Under the pieces are notes generated by a model that had not been told where the DNA came from, ran no database searches, and saw only the letters and a program-made list of their open reading frames with translations. DNA of 64,000 nt from Argopecten irradians. Its lineage: Eukaryota; Mollusca; Bivalvia; Pectinida; Pectinidae. This document shows, piece by piece, positions 21,801 through 32,284 of the stretch (position 1 is the stretch's first letter; each line of letters opens with the position of its first letter). The position numbers were made by a program, and so were the translations under genes. The stretch is from the NCBI RefSeq assembly GCF_041381155.1, contig NC_091134.1, positions 2,600,001-2,664,000 of the forward strand, written 5' to 3'.

Positions 21801-24800
21801 GAAACGTTGAATACAGAAAATATAAACTCTAATCTTATGTTTCTTTCCTTGTAATAGATGCCATTATTTCACTAAGATATCTATAAATGAATAATAAATT
21901 ATACATGTTGTTTAATCTGATGGGTAGACTCTAACAGGGAGTTGAAAGTGGCCAGAATCAATCATATTCTTTAAGTAAATTATTTTTCAACTGCACAGTA
22001 GCTTAAGTATTCTTGTGATATAAATGTTTTTATTTTTATCTAGACTGAGGAGAAATGTATAATTATGATATAAATGTTCCTTTTTTTATCTAGACTGAGG
22101 AGAAATGTATAATTATGATATAAATGTTCCTTTTTTTATCTAGACTGAGGAGAAATGTATAATTATAATATAAACGTTGGTATTTTTATCGAGACTGAGG
22201 AGAAATGTATAATTATGATATAAATGTTCGTATTTTTATCTAGACTGAGGAGAAATGTATAATTATGATATAACCGTTGGTATTTTTATCTAGACTGTGG
22301 AGAAATGTATAATTATGATATAAACGTTTTGGTATTTTTATCTAGACTGAGGAGAAATGTATAATTATGATATAAATGTTTGTATTTTTATCTAGACTGA
22401 GTAGAAATGTATAATTATGATATAAATGTTCCTATTTTTACCTAGACTGAGGAGAATGAGGCTGTGATCGAGTATGCGTTGAAAAAACGGAATGTGAAGC
22501 TCGTCCCAACAGGTCTTGACTTCGGCCGAGAAGGATTTGTAAAGTATGTTTTATTTGTTTCTCTTTATTTAGGAGGTGGTCTGTAATAAACGTGTATTCC
22601 TCAGCATTCTGTTACCTTAAACTCATGGGGGGCAGTTTTCTTGTATTAACCATAGCGTGATGGGTCTTTCTTTGAATACTCCAGATATGGTCTACCACCA
22701 AAACCGGACTATTCTATGGTGGCATATTCCTGCTACCACTTATATTTAGCAAGATGATTATCTTGCCAAAGTTATCACGATAATTTGTCTTATCCTGATA
22801 ATTGTGTCGAATTATTGTGATAATTATGTTGACTTGTTTAATGATAATCAAGATGATTTTTCTTGATGTTGTTAGTCAACATATCTTGCAATCTGATTAA
22901 AATACAGATCATTATTATCACTACGTTGGATAAGAGGATCTGAGAACATCCCATTAGGGGTCACGTCAAGATGACCTTTTGAAATTGCCAATCAAATTGG
23001 CATTGCCAGAATCTTGGCTGGGGACGAAATAGTTTGAAAAAGCTGTCCAAAATATTTTCGTGTATGTAGTCATCTCGCCCGAAGTGCACAACAAAGCTAA
23101 TTGTATATGTATACTGGGACGAAAAGACGTTTTCAATTGCTGTTGTAAGGTGTAGAAAACGCATTTGCTCTGAAATACACGTGGTATTAAGGTCATCTGG
23201 ACGTGGCCCCTTATGGGATATTGTCAGATCCTCTATTGAACGGAATGGTTATAAGGATCTGTGTTTTAATCAGATTGCATATCTTGATGACTAAATTGAT
23301 TTATTGCATTAGTTAACTTGCTAAGGCGATATATTTCAATAAATATCTTGCTTCCTGTTTCAGATTTAGTTTGATGGCCTGTTCAGCCATGTCATACGGC
23401 CATGTCATAAATATTGTAAGACACATGTGTAATAACTATGATGAAGTTATATGTAAATAAACTAAATTTGACGTCATAATCTATATATGACGTCATATGG
23501 TTGTCTTAGTAGATGGAAACGTCACATACGAGCTAGATTTCTACTGTTTTACAGAGACAAAATCAAAATTTTCACTTACATTTCTATAATTAAAAGTTAT
23601 GTGATAAATAGAGTCTTACACTCGTTACTATGTGATTTATCAAACTCGTTAAATAATTTAATATGCCACTAGCCTAAAGGCTCATGCCATATCAAATTAT
23701 TGAACTGGTTTGATAAATTTCGTATCACATAGCTACTCATGTAACATTCTCTATATCTATGCTGCCTTAACAAGATAACTAACACAATAAGTCGACCTAT
23801 TATGATAAGTTTGGCGAGATACCGTATTCGACCTAATAAGCGCTCATGTCCCTATAAGCACCCCTCCCCCTTTATGAGGCCTCGATTTCAATTGGCCAGG
23901 CATAAATTAAGACCAAAACTACACAAAAATGTTAGTACATATACATGCATATTATGCAGGTTAACACCATGGCATGCTATGTAATGTTTTATATATGATG
24001 TAACATAAGGTACAACTTGATGTTTTAAGTATTGTGAATGAATGCGTATGCAAGTGTTTGTGTGATGGTGTCCATTTATATATACTGTGTAAAATGTTTG
24101 AAAATAAAAAATTAAAAAAAAAAAAAAAACTACACAAAAATGTATAGATTTGCAATACAATTTCGTTCTTTTAGCACCTTTTCATTCTTTTCATTTTGTA
24201 TATGCCCTGGGCGCTTGTTGGGTCGAATACGGTAATTATGGTGAAATGTCGCCTAATTTTTCACGATAGGTTGATTTGATTATCACGACAAATCAACATG
24301 TACAGTATATTGGTCTTACTAATAAGCAGGCAGATATTTTATCTACCGGTAGTTATATCATCATCGTCACTGCCCATCACCTTCTGTATGTGTTTTACAG
24401 TTGTATAAATATATCCACCTTCTGTACGTGTTTTACAGTTGTATAAATATATCCACCTTCTGTATGTGTTTTACAGTTGTATAAATATATCCACCTTCTG
24501 TATGTGTTTTACAGTTGTATAAATATATCCACCTTCTGTATGTGTTTTACAGTTGTATAAATATATCCACCTTCTGTATGTGTTTTACGGGTGTATAAAT
24601 ATATCCACCTTCTGTACGTGTTTTACAGTTGTATAAATATATCCACCTTCTGTATGTGTTTTACAGTTGTATAAATATATCCACCTTCTGTATGTGTTTT
24701 ACAGTTGTATAAATATATCCACCTTCTGTAGTGTTTTACAGTTGTATAAATATATCCACCTTCTGTATGTGTTTTACAGGTGTATAAATATATCCACCTT

Positions 24801-27800
24801 CTGTATGTGTTTTACAGGTGTATAAATATATCCACCTTCTGTACGTGTTTTACAGGTGTATAAATATATCCACCTTCTGTATGTGTTTTACAGGTGTATA
24901 AATATATCCACCTTCTGTATGTGTTTTACAGTTGTATAAATATATCCACCTTCTGTATGTGTTTTACAGGTGTATAAATATATCCACCTTCTGTATGTGT
25001 TTTACAGGTGTATAAATATATCCACCTTCTGTATGTGTTTTACAGGTGTATAAATATATCCACCTTCTGTACGTGTTTTACAGTTGTATAAATATATCCA
25101 CCTTCTGTATGTGTTTTACAGGTGTATAAATATATCCACCTTCTGTACGTGTTTTACAGGTGTATAAATATATCCACCTTCTGTACGTGTTTTACAGTTG
25201 TATAAATATATCCACCTTCTGTAGTTTTACAGGTGTATAAATATATCCACCTTCTGTATGTGTTTTACAGGTGTATAAATATATCCACCTTCTGTACTGT
25301 GTTTTACAGGTGTATAAATATATCCACCTTCTGTATGTGTTTTACAGGTGTATAAATATATCCACCTTCTGTATGTGTTTTACAGGTGTATAAAATATAT
25401 ATATCCACCTTCTGTATGTGTTTTACAGGTGTAATAAATATATCCACCTTCTGTACTGTGTTTTACAGGTGTATAAATATATCCACCTTCTGTATGTGTT
25501 TTACAGTTGTATAAATATATCCACCTTCTGTATGTGTTTTGTGTTTTACAGGTGTATAAATATATCCACCTTCTGTATGTGTTTTACAGTGTATAAATAT
25601 ATCCACCTTCTGTATGTGTTTTTACAGGTGTATAAATATATCCACCTTCTGTATGTGTTTTACAGTTGTATAAATATATCCACCTTCTGTATGTGTTTTA
25701 CAGGTGTATAAATATATCCACCTTCTGTATGTGTTTTACAGGTGTATAAATATATCCACCTTCTGTACGTGTTTTACAGGTGTATAAATATATCCACCTT
25801 CTGTATGTGTTTTACAGGTGTATAAATATATCCACCTTCTGTACGTGTTTTACAGGTGTATAAATATATCCACCTTCTGTACGTGTTTTACAGGTGTATA
25901 AATATATCCACCTTCTGTATGTGTTTTTACAGTTGTATAAATATATCCACCTTCTGTATGTGTTTTACAGTTGTATAAATATATCCACCTTCTGTACGTG
26001 TTTTACAGTTGTATAAATATATCCACCTTCTGTATGTGTTTTACAGATGTATAAATATATCCACCTTCTGTACGTGTTTTACAGTTGTATAAATATATCC
26101 ACCTTCTGTATGTGTTTTTACAGTTGTATAAATATATCCACCTTCTGTACGTGTTTTACAGTTGTATAAATATATCCACCTTCTGTACGTGTGTTTTACA
26201 GGTGTATAAATATATCCACCTTCTGTATGTGTTTTACAGTTGTATAAATATATCCACCTTCTGTACGTGTTTTACGGGTGTATAAATATATCCACCTTCT
26301 GTACGTGTTTTACAGTTGTATAAATATATCCACCTTCTGTATGTGTTTTACAGGTGTATAAATATATCCACCTTCTGTATGTGTTTTTACAGGTGTATAA
26401 ATATATCCACCTTCTGTACATGTTTTACAGGTGTATAAATATATCCACCTTCTGTACGTGTTTTACAGGTGTATAAATATATCCACCTTCTGTACGTGTT
26501 TTTTACAGGTGTATAAATATATCCACCTTCTGTATGTGTTTTACAGTTGTATAAATATATCCACCTTCTGTATGTGTTTTTACAGTTGTATAAATATATC
26601 CACCTTCTGTACGTGTTTTACAGTTGTATAAATATATCCACCTTCTGTATGTGTTTTACAGGTGTATAAATATATCCACCTTCTGTACGTGTTTTACAGG
26701 TGTATAAATATATCCACCTTCTGTACGTGTTTTACAGGTGTATAAATATATCCACCTTCTGTACGTGTTTTACAGGTGTATAAATATATCCACCTTCTGT
26801 ACGTGTTTTACAGGTGTATAAATATATCCACCTTCTGTATGTGTTTTACAGGTGTATAAATATATCCACCTTCTGTACATGTTTTACAGGTGTATAAATA
26901 TATCCACCTTCTGTACGTGTTTTACAGGTGTATAAATATATCCACCTTCTGTATGTGTTTTACAGGTGTATAAATATATCCACCTTCTGTACGTGTTTTA
27001 CAGTTGTATAAATATATCCACCTTCTGTATGTGTTTTACAGGTGTATAAATATATCCACCTTCTGTACGTGTTTTACAGGTGTATAAATATATCCACCTT
27101 CTGTATGTGTTTTACAGGTGTATAAATATATCCACCTTCTGTACAGGTGTTTTACAGTGTTTGTATAAATATATCCACCTTCTGTATGTGTTTTACAGTT
27201 GTATAAATATATCCACCTTCTGTACGTGTTTTACAGGTGTATAAATATATCCACCTTCTGTATGTGTTTTACAGTTGTATAAAATATATCCACCTTCTGT
27301 ATGTGTTTTACAGTTGTATAAATATATCCACCTTCTGTACATGTTTTACAGGTGTATAAATATATCCACCTTCTGTACGTGTTTTTACAGGTGTATAAAT
27401 ATATCCACCTTCTGTATGTGTTTTACAGGTGTATAAATATATCCACCTTCTGTATGTGTTTTACAGTTGTATAAATATATCCACCTTCTGTATGTGTTTT
27501 ACACTTGTATAAATATATCCACCTTCTGTATGTGTTTTACAGGTGTATAAATATATCCACCTTCTGTACGTGTTTTACAGGTGTATAAATATATCCACCT
27601 TCTGTATGTGTTTTACAGGTGTATAAATATATCCACCTTCTGTATGTGTTTTACAGGTGTATAAATATATCCACCTTCTGTACGTGTTTTACAGGTGTAT
27701 AAATATATCCACCTTCTGTACGTGTTTTACAGGTGTATAAATATATCCACCTTCTGTACGTGTTTTACAGTTGTATAAATATATCCACCTTCTGTATGTG

Positions 27801-30733
27801 TTTTACAGTATGTATAAATATATCCACCTTCTGTACGTGTTTTACAGTTGTATAAATATATCCACCTTCTGTATGTGTTTTACAGATGTGTATAAATATA
27901 TCCACCTTCTGTACGTGTTTTTTACAGTTGTATAAATATATCCACCTTCTGTACGTGTTTTACAGTTGTATAAATATATCCACCTTCTGTACGTGTTTTA
28001 CAGTTGTATAAATATATCCACCTTCTGTACGTGTTTTACAGGTGTATAAATATATCCACCTTCTGTATGTGTTTTACAGTTGTATAAATATATCCACCTT
28101 CTGTACGTGTTTTACAGGTGTATAAATATATCCACCTTCTGTACGTGTTTTACAGTTGTATAAATATATCCACCTTCTGTATGTGTTTTACAGTTGTATA
28201 AATATATCCACCTTCTGTATGTGTTTTACAGTTGTATAAATATATCCACCTTCTGTATGTGTTTTACAGTTGTATAAATATATCCACCTTCTGTATGTGT
28301 TTTACAGGTGTATAAATATATCCACCTTCTGTACGTGTTTTACAGGTGTATAAATATATCCACCTTCTGTAAGTGTTTTACAGTTGTATGTATAAATATA
28401 TCCACCTTCTGTATGTGTTTTACAGGTGTATAAATATATCCACCTTCTGTATGTGTTTTACAGGTGTATAAATATATCCACCTTCTGTATGTGTTTTACA
28501 GGTGTATAAATATATCCACCTTCTGTACGTGTTTTACAGGTGTATAAATATATCCAGTGTTTTACAGTTGTATAAATATATCCACCTTCTGTATGTGTTT
28601 TACAGGTGTATAAATATATCCACCTTCTGTACGTGTTTTACAGGTGTATAAATATATCCACCTTCTGTATGTGTTTTACAGGTGTATAAATATATCCACC
28701 TTCTGTACGTGTTTTACAGTTGTATAAATATATCCACCTTCTGTATGTGTTTTACACTTGTATAAATATATCCACCTTCTGTATGTGTTTTACACTTGTA
28801 TAAATATATCCACCTTCTGTATGTGTTTTACAGTTGTATAAATATATCCACCTTCTGTATGTGTTTTTTACAGGTGTATAAATATATCCACCTTCTGTAT
28901 GTGTTTTACAGGTGTATAAATATATCCACCTTCTGTATGTGTTTTACACTTGTATAAATATATCCACCTTCTGTATGTGTTTTACTATTGTATAAATATA
29001 TCCACCTTCTGTATGTGTTTTACAGTTGTATAAATATATCCACCTTCTGTATGTGTTTTACAGTTGTATAAATATATCCACCTTCTGTATGTGTTTTACA
29101 GGTGTATAAATATATCCACCTTCTGTATGTGTTTTACAGTTGTATAAATATATCCACCTTCTGTATGTGTTTTACAGTTGTATAAATATATCCACCTTCT
29201 GTACGTGTTTTACAGTTGTATAAATATATCCACCTTCTGTATGTGTTTTACAGTTGTATAAATATATCCACCTTCTGTATGTGTTTTACAGTTGTATAAA
29301 TATATCCACCTTCTGTATGTTTTACAGTTGTATAAATATATCCACCCTGTTGTGTTTTTACAGTGTATAATTATATCCACCTTCTGTAGTGTTTTACAGG
29401 TGTATAAATATATCCACCTTCTGTACGTGTTTTACAGGTGTATAAATATATCCACCTTCTGTAGTGTTTTACAGGTGTATAAATATATCCACCTTCTGTA
29501 TGTGTTTTACAGTGTATAAATATATCCACCTTCTGTATGTGTTTTACAGGTGTATAAATATATCCACCTTCTGTATGTGTTTTACAGTTGTATAAATATA
29601 ATCCACCTTCTGTACGTGTTTTACAGTTGTATAAATATATCCACCTTCTGTACGTGTTTTACAGGTGTATAAATATATCCACCTTCTGTACGTGTTTTAC
29701 AGGTGTATAAATATATCCACCTTCTGTATGTGTTTTACAGGTGTATAAATATATATCCACCTTCTGTACGTGTTTTACAGGTGTATAAATATATCCACTT
29801 TCTATCCCCAGTTTCCAGCAGCATCGTTTCCATCCTCATATGAAGCTAACCAGACGGTTCTACCCACATACACACAACATGGACGGGTTCTTCGTAGCAA
29901 AACTCAAGAAGTTTTCAAACAAAATTCCAGGAACAGGTAAGCCATACAGGCATTCACTCCTACTTGGCTTAGAAATTGCTGTTTTTATCGTAAAAAAATT
30001 GCAAATTTACTTATAACTTGATATATTAATCCTTTATGGTCATAATCAAGGCAACTGTATCTCATTTTGGTATTTGTTTGAAAATTGTTGATTTATGCCA
30101 CGACTTCTGAATTGTTGATGATACAGGCATTATGTAAAGCAAAGATGGCCCTTGCCCTCAGTGTCAAATGTCTATGAAATAACCCTAACTGATTTGGAGC
30201 ATGTTAGCTGAAACCATGATGCTGCAAGCTTTCAAGCATATTACCATGCTTCGTTACGGCATATGCTGCAAACAATTCTGTATGGAAGGGAGATAATAAA
30301 CATCATGGACTTCTAGATATAGGGACATGTTGTATACTTGAATCACACAAAGTCTTTAAGGTGCAGTTTTTCATGGTCATATAGAAGTCATGATCCAAAG
30401 ATCAGAGGTAAAATTAGCCAGGTTCAAATAAGTCCACTTAATGATTAAAATTCTACTTAATTAATAAAAAATAACTTCTTTATTATAGGTACTGTGGCTG
30501 ATGAGGAAACAGAAGAAGACAGCTCAAAGGTTACAGATCAGAATAGTTCAACTCAAAATACCAAACAAAGTGAAAATGTGAAACAGGATTCAGATAGTGA
30601 CAGTGATGAGGAAGAGGAGAAAGGAAAGTCAACTAAAAAAGACAAATCCAAAAATAAGTGGTTAGCAAAGAAGTCAAACAAAAAGCAATTTAAACCTGGA
30701 AAATTCAAGAAATTTAAATCTGGTGGAAAGTAA
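9858..30733 (+). CDS. NOP2: NOP2 (p120/NOL1), 25S/28S rRNA cytosine-C5 methyltransferase
   Basis: This nucleolar SAM-dependent enzyme methylates a conserved cytosine in large-subunit rRNA and is needed for 60S assembly. Coding exons: 9858-9972, 10576-10615, 11224-11435, 11845-11948, 12448-12585, 12987-13042, 13406-13491, 16037-16130, 16266-16368, 17633-17722, 17931-18018, 19010-19150, 19690-19829, 20947-21036, 21429-21551, 22446-22543, 29812-29936, 30489-30733. Phases agree throughout and total 695 codons plus stop. The start [18 protein letters not shown] is typical. An acidic/lysine-rich N-terminus (exons 3-6) precedes the NOP2 domain. Motif I reads [11 protein letters not shown] (~409-419), motif [10 protein letters not shown] (~479), and motif VI STCS (~536, second catalytic Cys). 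NMDGFF closes the domain and a K-rich tail ([14 protein letters not shown]) ends it. All introns are GT-AG except intron 7, which is AT-AC. Introns 7, 11, 15 and 16 contain splice-site-linked tandem arrays. Confidence 0.95.
10353..10519. mobile_element. Short hAT-like MITE in NOP2 intron 1
   Basis: CAGGGGTTTCAT at the left and 'tgaaacccctg' at the right are inverted repeats, and internal 'aggcggtacc'-type sequence is partly palindromic. GTATA precedes the element (10348-10352) and recurs at 10521-10525, one base after its end, suggesting a 5-bp duplication. 167 bp, non-coding. Confidence 0.6.
10640..10856. mobile_element. MITE of the ATTCGACCCAATAAGC family (NOP2 intron 2)
   Basis: The left end 'atgcattccacccaataag' and the right end 'cttattgggtcgaatgcag' are inverted repeats. 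The same terminal motif bounds the element at 23820-24234 in intron 16. Both copies are non-coding. Confidence 0.6.
12758..12895 (+). repeat. Degenerate tRNA-derived SINE (NOP2 intron 5)
   Basis: 'ggggctgcggtggttgagaa' resembles the tRNA-like head, 'ttacaagctctccacattt' resembles the linker seen in the array at 39211-39700, and 'caaattcaaattcc' resembles a B box. It is followed by 'gttgcctggtatcaatat' and an A-rich end. Diverged. Confidence 0.5.
13492..13500 (+). promoter_or_regulatory. U12-type (AT-AC) 5' splice site of NOP2 intron 7
   Basis: No GT donor fits after exon 7, but ATATCCTTT starts here, a perfect match to the minor-spliceosome AT-AC donor. It leaves exon 7 one base into a codon. 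With the AC acceptor at 16035-16036 this gives '[16 protein letters not shown]', which aligns with 'MEQDAQAPD' of human NOP2. Human p120 intron F is the textbook AT-AC intron, so this is a conserved U12 intron. Confidence 0.88.
13492..13742 (+). repeat. ~82-bp tandem array, first block (3 units), starting at the U12 donor
   Basis: Units begin ATATCCTTTATCAGGACCAC and continue through 'ggtctgtgtgggctgtggtc' and 'cacacactaggaaagtct'. Donor motifs stand at 13492 (the real one), 13575 and 13657. The exon 7 frame stays open across the first unit, then stops near 13640. The block is cut from the second block by the transposon at 13743-14518. Confidence 0.9.
13743..14518. mobile_element. Non-autonomous hAT-like element inside the U12-donor array
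   Basis: The left end CAGGGCTGCGGAAA and the right end (reverse complement CAGGGCTGGGGAAA) are inverted repeats. TACAC at 13738-13742 is repeated at 14519-14523, and joining the flanks restores the array unit 'gtcttacacaagatatcc', so the 5-bp duplication is secure. 776 bp with no transposase. Sub-terminal regions carry many copies of ACTCGTCCG and its complement, as at transposase-binding sites. Confidence 0.85.
14519..15600 (+). repeat. ~82-bp tandem array, second block (13 units)
   Basis: Units start at about 14527, 14610, 14693, 14776, 14858, 14940, 15018, 15100, 15182, 15265, 15342, 15425 and 15508. Eleven keep ATATCCTTT intact; those at 15182 and 15342 are changed. Lengths vary between 77 and 84 bp and units are highly similar. 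The whole block lies in NOP2 intron 7. Confidence 0.9.
15748..16010 (+). repeat. Truncated copy of the AGGTCACCTGAG interspersed repeat
   Basis: 'ttagatcacc' at the left and internal text such as 'attattagcctgagatagc', 'attgtgaatt' and 'agggaaaacacattt' match the fuller copy at 16489-17464. Similarity stops near 16010, only about 10 bases upstream of the U12 branch site of intron 7. Confidence 0.65.
16019..16036 (+). promoter_or_regulatory. U12 branch site and AC 3' splice site of NOP2 intron 7
   Basis: ACCTTGACCCC (from 16019) matches the minor-spliceosome branch consensus TTCCTTRACYCY, with the likely branch adenosine at 16025. The intron ends AC at 16035-16036, 11 bases downstream, inside the short window usual for U12 introns. 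Exon 8 then reads CTGCCCAGGCACCTGAT, giving 'AQAPD' in frame. Confidence 0.82.
16489..17464 (+). mobile_element. Interspersed repeat with AGGTCACCTGAG ends (NOP2 intron 9)
   Basis: The left end 'aggtcacctgag' and the right 'ctcaggtgac' are inverted, and the right end continues 'aaggccaatgggcctcttgt'. A 31-bp internal direct repeat ('attctaatctccttttgtac', then 'gttgtcatccgt') occurs twice at 16525-16586. No protein is encoded. I recall this as a very abundant bivalve family. It occupies most of intron 9. Confidence 0.6.
18429..19009 (+). repeat. ~27-bp tandem array ending in the exon 12 acceptor
   Basis: The unit is 'catttcaccttgaccttg' plus 'tgtatgtaa', in about 21 copies with slippage variants. 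Each contains CTTGACC, which fits a branch-site consensus. The final unit reads TGTATGTAG, and that AG is the acceptor of exon 12 (exon starts 19010). The other units end TAA at this place and so lack a usable AG. Confidence 0.88.
19867..19965 (+). repeat. Short ~17-bp tandem repeat (NOP2 intron 13)
   Basis: Five to six degenerate units of the type 'cttctcaaaaccgatc' are present. Related text ('ccaaactgaaccctctgtaa') occurs at 20607-20627, so the stretch may be the end of an interspersed element. Confidence 0.5.
22020..22445 (+). repeat. ~50-bp array duplicating the intron 15/exon 16 junction
   Basis: Each unit contains 'tatttttatctag' followed by 'actgaggagaaatgtataat' and 'tatgatataaatgtt'. 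The real junction is 'tttttacctag' then ACTGAGGAGAATGAG. Eight extra acceptors lie at about 22041, 22091, 22141, 22191, 22241, 22291, 22343 and 22393, all keeping AG. Use of an upstream copy would read T-E-E-K-C-I-I-M-I and then a stop, because the copies carry AAATG where the true exon has AATGAG. Confidence 0.92.
22889..23281. mobile_element. Foldback/MITE with ~90-bp inverted arms (NOP2 intron 16)
   Basis: 'tgcaatctgattaaaataca' to 'cacgtcaagatgacc' on the left matches, in reverse complement, 'ggtcatctggacgtgg' to 'gttttaatcagattgca' on the right with few mismatches. The ~210-bp spacer is non-coding. Confidence 0.7.
23820..24234. mobile_element. MITE, second copy of the ATTCGACC-AATAAGCGC family
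   Basis: 'accgtattcgacctaataag' then 'cgc' at the left, and 'gcgcttgttgggtcgaatac' then 'ggt' at the right, are inverted repeats. A TA precedes the left end and TAA follows the right, consistent with a TA duplication. It is related to the element at 10640-10856. Confidence 0.65.
24374..29800 (+). repeat. 38-bp satellite array of acceptor-like units (NOP2 intron 16)
   Basis: The unit is 'tgtataaatatatccacc' + 'ttctgtatgtgttttacag', with variants (tacg/tatg; cagg/cagt). About 5.4 kb gives roughly 140 copies with only occasional indels. Every unit resembles a 3' splice site: a pyrimidine-rich run, then TTTTACAG. Many continue GTGTAT, creating an AG|GT junction. The array stops at the real exon 17 acceptor, where the last partial unit reads 'tatccactttctatccccag'. 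Confidence 0.95.
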
Positions 30734-30746
30734 GACTACTTGTAAA

Positions 30747-31168
30747 TGTTGTGCTGTATAACGACAAAATTTACAACAGGCGGTATGTTGTGTTGTTTAT
30801 ACCTAGATGTTGTGCTGAATAACAACAAAATTTACAACAGGCGGTGTTTGTTTCTAACGGGATTCTAAGAAATGGAACACTTCAGGAACATTGGCTATTA
30901 ATACTGAACAGAAAATGGGTCCAAAAAGTTCCCCGTCATGGTGATTGTAAAAAGTTAACAATGAGCAGACTTCAGTGAAAAAGTAATTGTGATGGCTGTC
31001 CTGTTAAAGATGTATACAACTCGGTCATATTCATTGACTTTGAAACAAAAAATATCATGCATTATTGAATACCTGCATTTAGAATTCATTGTTGATATAT
31101 TTAAAGAAAAAACCCATTGAATACCTGCATTTAGAAGTCATTGTTGATATATTTAAAGAAAAATAAAG
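30747..31168 (+). other. NOP2 3' UTR with short duplications and poly(A) signal
   Basis: 'aatttacaacaggcggt' plus flanking text is duplicated (30747-30785 and 30807-30845). A second duplication, 'tacctgcatttagaa' to 'tatttaaagaaaa', spans 31069-31110 and 31121-31163. AATAAA at 31162-31167 is the first good poly(A) signal after the stop, about 430 bases downstream. Confidence 0.5.
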
Positions 31169-32284
31169 AAAGAAAAAAATGAACAGTCTTATCGTTGAGT
31201 ATAAATGTGACTTGGCTTTTATTAATTACACTTCGTTATCATAGAGTACTGAAGGGATCATTTTAAAATGTTCATAATATACAAATGTAGGTTTCCCCTT
31301 GTGCCTAGGTAAGCATGCAATATGCTAGAATTGTATTTTGATATGATTAGAAAATAAGATGGCTGCCTTTTGGAAAATTGAAGTATGTTATCCATATTTA
31401 TCTGAAATTTCACAATCATGTAGTTTTTCAAGTCATACTTAATTTGTTAATGATAAGAATACAACATGACTGATAAGCAGCCATCTTTGATCTGTTATGT
31501 GTAGTTTCCAATGAAAAATGGAAAGACGTGGAAACAGAATATTTCCATCTGAATTTTACTTAATTGACAGATGTTGATATCATTCCATAATGCACACCTA
31601 GATAATATCCTCTGGAATCTCAGTTTGAAAAAAACTCAACTTTCAATTTTTTCAAAGCTAAAATTTGATATTACATGTACAACCTATTGATGCTGAGAGA
31701 AAAATGGATAAATATTCTTGTTTGATATAAATGTCTGATGAAATCAAAGGCAAAACACTTATCAACATGTAATACTTTTAATTGCTTTATGACATTGCAT
31801 ATCATCAATGAATCGCTGAACTTGTCACAACTTGACTTTGACAAGATAATTACAAAAATGAGAAGCCTATCTGTATGGCACAACCACAGCTGTACATTTG
31901 TCTGAAGACCATACATAGTCAGAGAGCAACAAAGCATTATCTCTCCATGATCAGAAACTTTTAATAAGACTAGCTGAATTGTAACCCACTATACATTGTA
32001 TAAATACTGATTAACGACTAACGTTTGTAAGATTTGATTCATATTTTACAAGCCATATAGTTACAAAATTATAAGGACAACAAACATTGATTTAAAAACA
32101 AAACATAATTTTGATTGCACGTTTTAATTTAAAGAACAACTGAGAAAATAGTTTAAAAATTTCTTTTCCTGCTAAGAAAAGGTGAAGACAAGTGATTATC
32201 TGTAGATTAACTAAGTATCATGATATACATGTATTCAAAATCTTAACACACAAGTTAACATCCAGTAGGACCAGTTTCACATGT
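31169..32284. other. Intergenic, no feature seen
   Basis: AT-rich DNA between the converging genes. A minus-strand frame at 31671-31937 is open but has no recognisable domain or splice context. Confidence 0.4.

Noticed and set aside
25418-29519. Open frames of the type [19 protein letters not shown]
   Set aside because: They are translations of the 38-bp intronic satellite, of mixed frame, and have no independent coding evidence.
24374-29800. A CRISPR-like or promoter array
   Set aside because: Repeats are head-to-tail without unique spacers, in a eukaryotic intron.
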